35,758 bases of DNA from the NCBI GenBank assembly GCA_949287225.1, contig CASEFP010000207.1:1-35758 (forward strand). Reading direction: 5' to 3'. Source of the DNA: an uncultured Lentisphaeria bacterium. GTDB taxonomy: Bacteria > Verrucomicrobiota > Lentisphaeria > Victivallales > UBA1829. A program made the position numbers and the translations under genes. Below are positions 33,964-35,758 of the stretch, piece by piece. Position 1 is the first letter of the stretch, and every line of letters starts with the position of its first letter. The notes beneath the pieces are model-generated. The model worked only from the letters and a program-made list of their open reading frames with translations. It was not told the origin of the DNA and did no database searches.

Positions 33964-35331
33964 TTATAAATCGTAGAACGATTTGGGACCTTCATAAGAC
34001 ATCTGACGGACCAGTTTTTCCGCGAGATTCTGCGGCATCTGCCCGCGCTGCACAAACGTGCCGACAACATCGCAGAGGACGCGGCGGAACATCTCGAAGC
34101 GCGACGCGTAGGAGAGAATCTTGCGGGAATCGGAAACCATGCCCGCAAAGTTATAAAGCAGATCGACGGAGCCGATATATTCGAGCTGCCGGCGCATGCC
34201 GACGGGCGTGTCGTTGAACCACCAGCCGGAACCGAGGCGCACCATTCTGCCGAAGGCGCGGGAGACGGTCGCAAGCGACGCCTGGTGATGCGGGTCGAGG
34301 CAGTAGAGCACAACCTTGAGGCGGTTGTCGAATTTGTTGAGGAAGCGGCAGAGCGGACGGACAATGTCGATCATGTGGTCGGAAACGTCGCCGCCGACAT
34401 CGGGACCGAGGTTGCGGAACAGCACGTCGCGGACGTCGCGGACCGCGCCGATGTGCATCTGGAACACCCAGTTCGCCTTCGCATCCATCTCCGCGACCTG
34501 AACGGTCAGATAGGACATATAGGCGTCAATTTCCGCCTGCGAAAGTTTTCTGCCTTCCATCGCCATGCGGAATGCCCGGTCCGCCTCCTCTTTCGACGCG
34601 TCGCCGGAGAGCGGATACTGGATGCCGTGGTCGCTGGCGACGCAGCCGCGCGCCTCGAAATATTCATGCGACTGCCGCAGGGCATCCACCAGATCGTCAA
34701 TCGAAACAATCTTCATGCCGAAGCGCCCGGCGAGTTTTCCGACATATGCCGGGAAGGTGGGCTGATAGATGTTGACCGCCTTGTCCGGACGCCAGGTCGG
34801 GCGGATCACCTGACGGCCGAGCGCCTTGTTTGCCACCTCATGATGTTCCAGCGTATCAACAGGATCGTCCGTGGAGCACATCGCCTCAATATTCTGCGCC
34901 TTGACAAGGGTCTGCGGCAGACGGGAGGCAAGCGCGGCCACAGCCTTGTCCCAGATTTCCTCCGCAGTCTCTGCGGAGAGAAGGGCGTTTTCAATGCCGA
35001 GACTGCGGCGCAGATCAAGGTGAATCCATTCATAAACAGGGTTCCCGACGAATTCGGGAAAGACGGCAGCAAGCTTCATCCATTTTTCCTTGTTCGAGGC
35101 GGCCTTTCCTGTAATGAACTCCTCCGGAACGTTGCGTTTGCGGAGCATTTCCCACACATAGTGGTCGGTCGCCGCGCAGAGCTGCCAGGGATCGGTATAG
35201 GGTTTGTTCGCCGCGATTTCCGCAACATCCGCATGGTTGTGCGCGTCGATGACGGGAAGTCCCTTCACCGAGTCAAAAAGCTGTGCGCCGATTTCATTTC
35301 CGATCAGATATTTTTCGTCCAGAAAAGCCAT
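33964..35331 (-). CDS. uxaC: Glucuronate (uronate) isomerase UxaC
   Basis: UxaC interconverts glucuronate with fructuronate and galacturonate with tagaturonate, the entry step of uronate breakdown. The 455-residue protein has metal-site histidines in LPVIDAHNHADV, then CSTDDPVDTLEHHE, GCVASDHGIQYP, FQMHIGAVR and LDPHHQASLATVSRAFG, all family blocks. The ATG at 35331 is chosen because GGAAGG lies about ten bases before it; the frame continues upstream into the promoter region for fifty unlikely codons. The length is slightly under the usual 470. It is the first gene of the uxaC-nagB pair. Confidence 0.93.
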   Translation of the reverse strand: MAFLDEKYLIGNEIGAQLFDSVKGLPVIDAHNHADVAEIAANKPYTDPWQLCAATDHYVWEMLRKRNVPEEFITGKAASNKEKWMKLAAVFPEFVGNPVYEWIHLDLRRSLGIENALLSAETAEEIWDKAVAALASRLPQTLVKAQNIEAMCSTDDPVDTLEHHEVANKALGRQVIRPTWRPDKAVNIYQPTFPAYVGKLAGRFGMKIVSIDDLVDALRQSHEYFEARGCVASDHGIQYPLSGDASKEEADRAFRMAMEGRKLSQAEIDAYMSYLTVQVAEMDAKANWVFQMHIGAVRDVRDVLFRNLGPDVGGDVSDHMIDIVRPLCRFLNKFDNRLKVVLYCLDPHHQASLATVSRAFGRMVRLGSGWWFNDTPVGMRRQLEYIGSVDLLYNFAGMVSDSRKILSYASRFEMFRRVLCDVVGTFVQRGQMPQNLAEKLVRQMSYEGPKSFYDL

Positions 35332-35376
35332 GTTTGATGATCCTTCCATTATTCTTGTTTTCCGAAATCCGCGTTT

Positions 35377-35424
35377 AATATAGATTGAATACGGGAGAAA
35401 TCCAGAGCGTTTCCGGGAAATCGC
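35377..35424 (-). promoter_or_regulatory. Possible promoter and operator of uxaC-nagB
   Basis: On the minus strand TATATT at 35382-35377 is a fair -10, with only a weak -35 (CTGGAT, 35405-35400). Just upstream, 35407-35424 holds a near-palindrome, GCGTTTCCGGGAAATCGC, which could bind a LacI- or GntR-type regulator. Neither is proven. Confidence 0.28.
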
Positions 35425-35496
35425 GAGGAAAAATAGCCAAACGATGTGGAATCTTGATAAAAACATGTCGAAAATGAACATCCCCGATAAAAAGAA

Positions 35497-35758
35497 ACGG
35501 AAAAATGCGATGCATTTTTCTCGGGGTCAAGGGTCGCTGACCCTTGCGCGGTCCAGCTGCGCAAGCTGGTCGCCGCAGGCGAAACAAAAAAAGCGCGCGA
35601 AGCTGCGCAATTTTAAATTCTGCGCGCGAAGCTGCGCAACTAAAAAAATAATTTGCTTTGCAAATTATGATTCGAGCAGGACTCTCAGTCCTGCCGCGCT
35701 CCAGCTGCGTAAGCTGGTCGCCGCAGGCGAAACAAAAAAAGCGCGCGAAGCTGCGCAA
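35497..35758. repeat. Second mosaic block of hairpin repeats, running off the right edge
   Basis: No gene is supported. In order: 35501-35519 (AAAAATGC/GCATTTTT, loop GAT), 35528-35546 (CAAGGGTC/GACCCTTG, loop GCT), 35553-35569 (CCAGCT/AGCTGG), 35570-35582 (TCGCC/GGCGA, loop GCA), then GCGCGAAGCTGCGCAA units, 35648-35668 (9-bp stem, loop TTT), 35676-35694 (GCAGGACT/AGTCCTGC, loop CTC) and another CCAGCT/AGCTGG. A 58-base unit occurs twice, at 35553-35610 and 35701-35758, with one difference. The first part is inverted, the second direct, relative to the block at 10903-11404. Confidence 0.85.

Noticed and set aside
35349..35758. Minus-strand frames in the right-hand repeat block (ending in TPRKM- and LDPEKN-type peptides)
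   Set aside because: The same peptides arise from the repeat at 11341-11404; they are translations of hairpin DNA, with no ribosome binding site.

Overview
This window reads as a Gram-negative chromosome segment from the Planctomycetes-Verrucomicrobia-Chlamydiae group, most likely Lentisphaerota (Victivallis-like). The main pointers are a prepilin-type protein with an H-X9-DG motif, which is heavily expanded in those phyla, an LpxC/FabZ pair showing lipid A synthesis, and fused anaerobic cobalamin genes. The placement is inferred from family patterns; there is no rRNA gene here to confirm it.

Layout. Positions 1-443 hold the first codons of a gene running off the left edge and a small membrane protein, both on the minus strand. 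A GH36-like alpha-galactosidase (718-2643, plus) converges on miaA (2654-3652, minus). lpxC and a tandem double-hotdog FabZ (3796-5582, plus) form a lipid A/fatty acid pair. The whole of 5648-22925 on the minus strand is one long cobalamin operon. It starts behind a divergent cobalamin riboswitch (22997-23072) and runs: prepilin-like H-X9-DG protein, btuF-, btuC- and btuD-like transporter genes, a CobD-CobQ fusion, cobO, cbiC, cbiD, cbiET, a cbiF-cbiG fusion, then a 0.5 kb block of hairpin repeats, then cbiA, cbiB, cobC, cobU, cobT and cobS. Most junctions are 4-base ATGA/GTGA overlaps. The set covers corrin-ring methylation from precorrin-4 onward, adenosylation, amidation, lower-ligand attachment and uptake. 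The cobaltochelatase, CbiL, CbiH and CbiJ are not in this window.

Upstream of that operon, also on the minus strand, is a PMCA-type Ca2+ ATPase (23188-25788), preceded by a compact five-gene unit (25957-32771): TerD, an orphan NrdG-like radical SAM protein, a 506-residue coiled-coil protein, a 1125-residue protein with three CbbX/SpoVK-like AAA+ ATPase domains, and a short coiled-coil protein. I do not recognise this combination as a characterised system, and it is the best candidate for something new in the window. The right end carries uxaC-nagB (33142-35331), a catabolic pair for uronic acid and amino sugar, closed by a clear terminator.

A second block of hairpin repeats (35497-35758) is a rearranged relative of the block inside the cobalamin operon. 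Both blocks are mosaics of short perfect stems, mostly with three-base loops, and the stems covary between copies. They appear to be a structured, mobile intergenic element family with no coding content.
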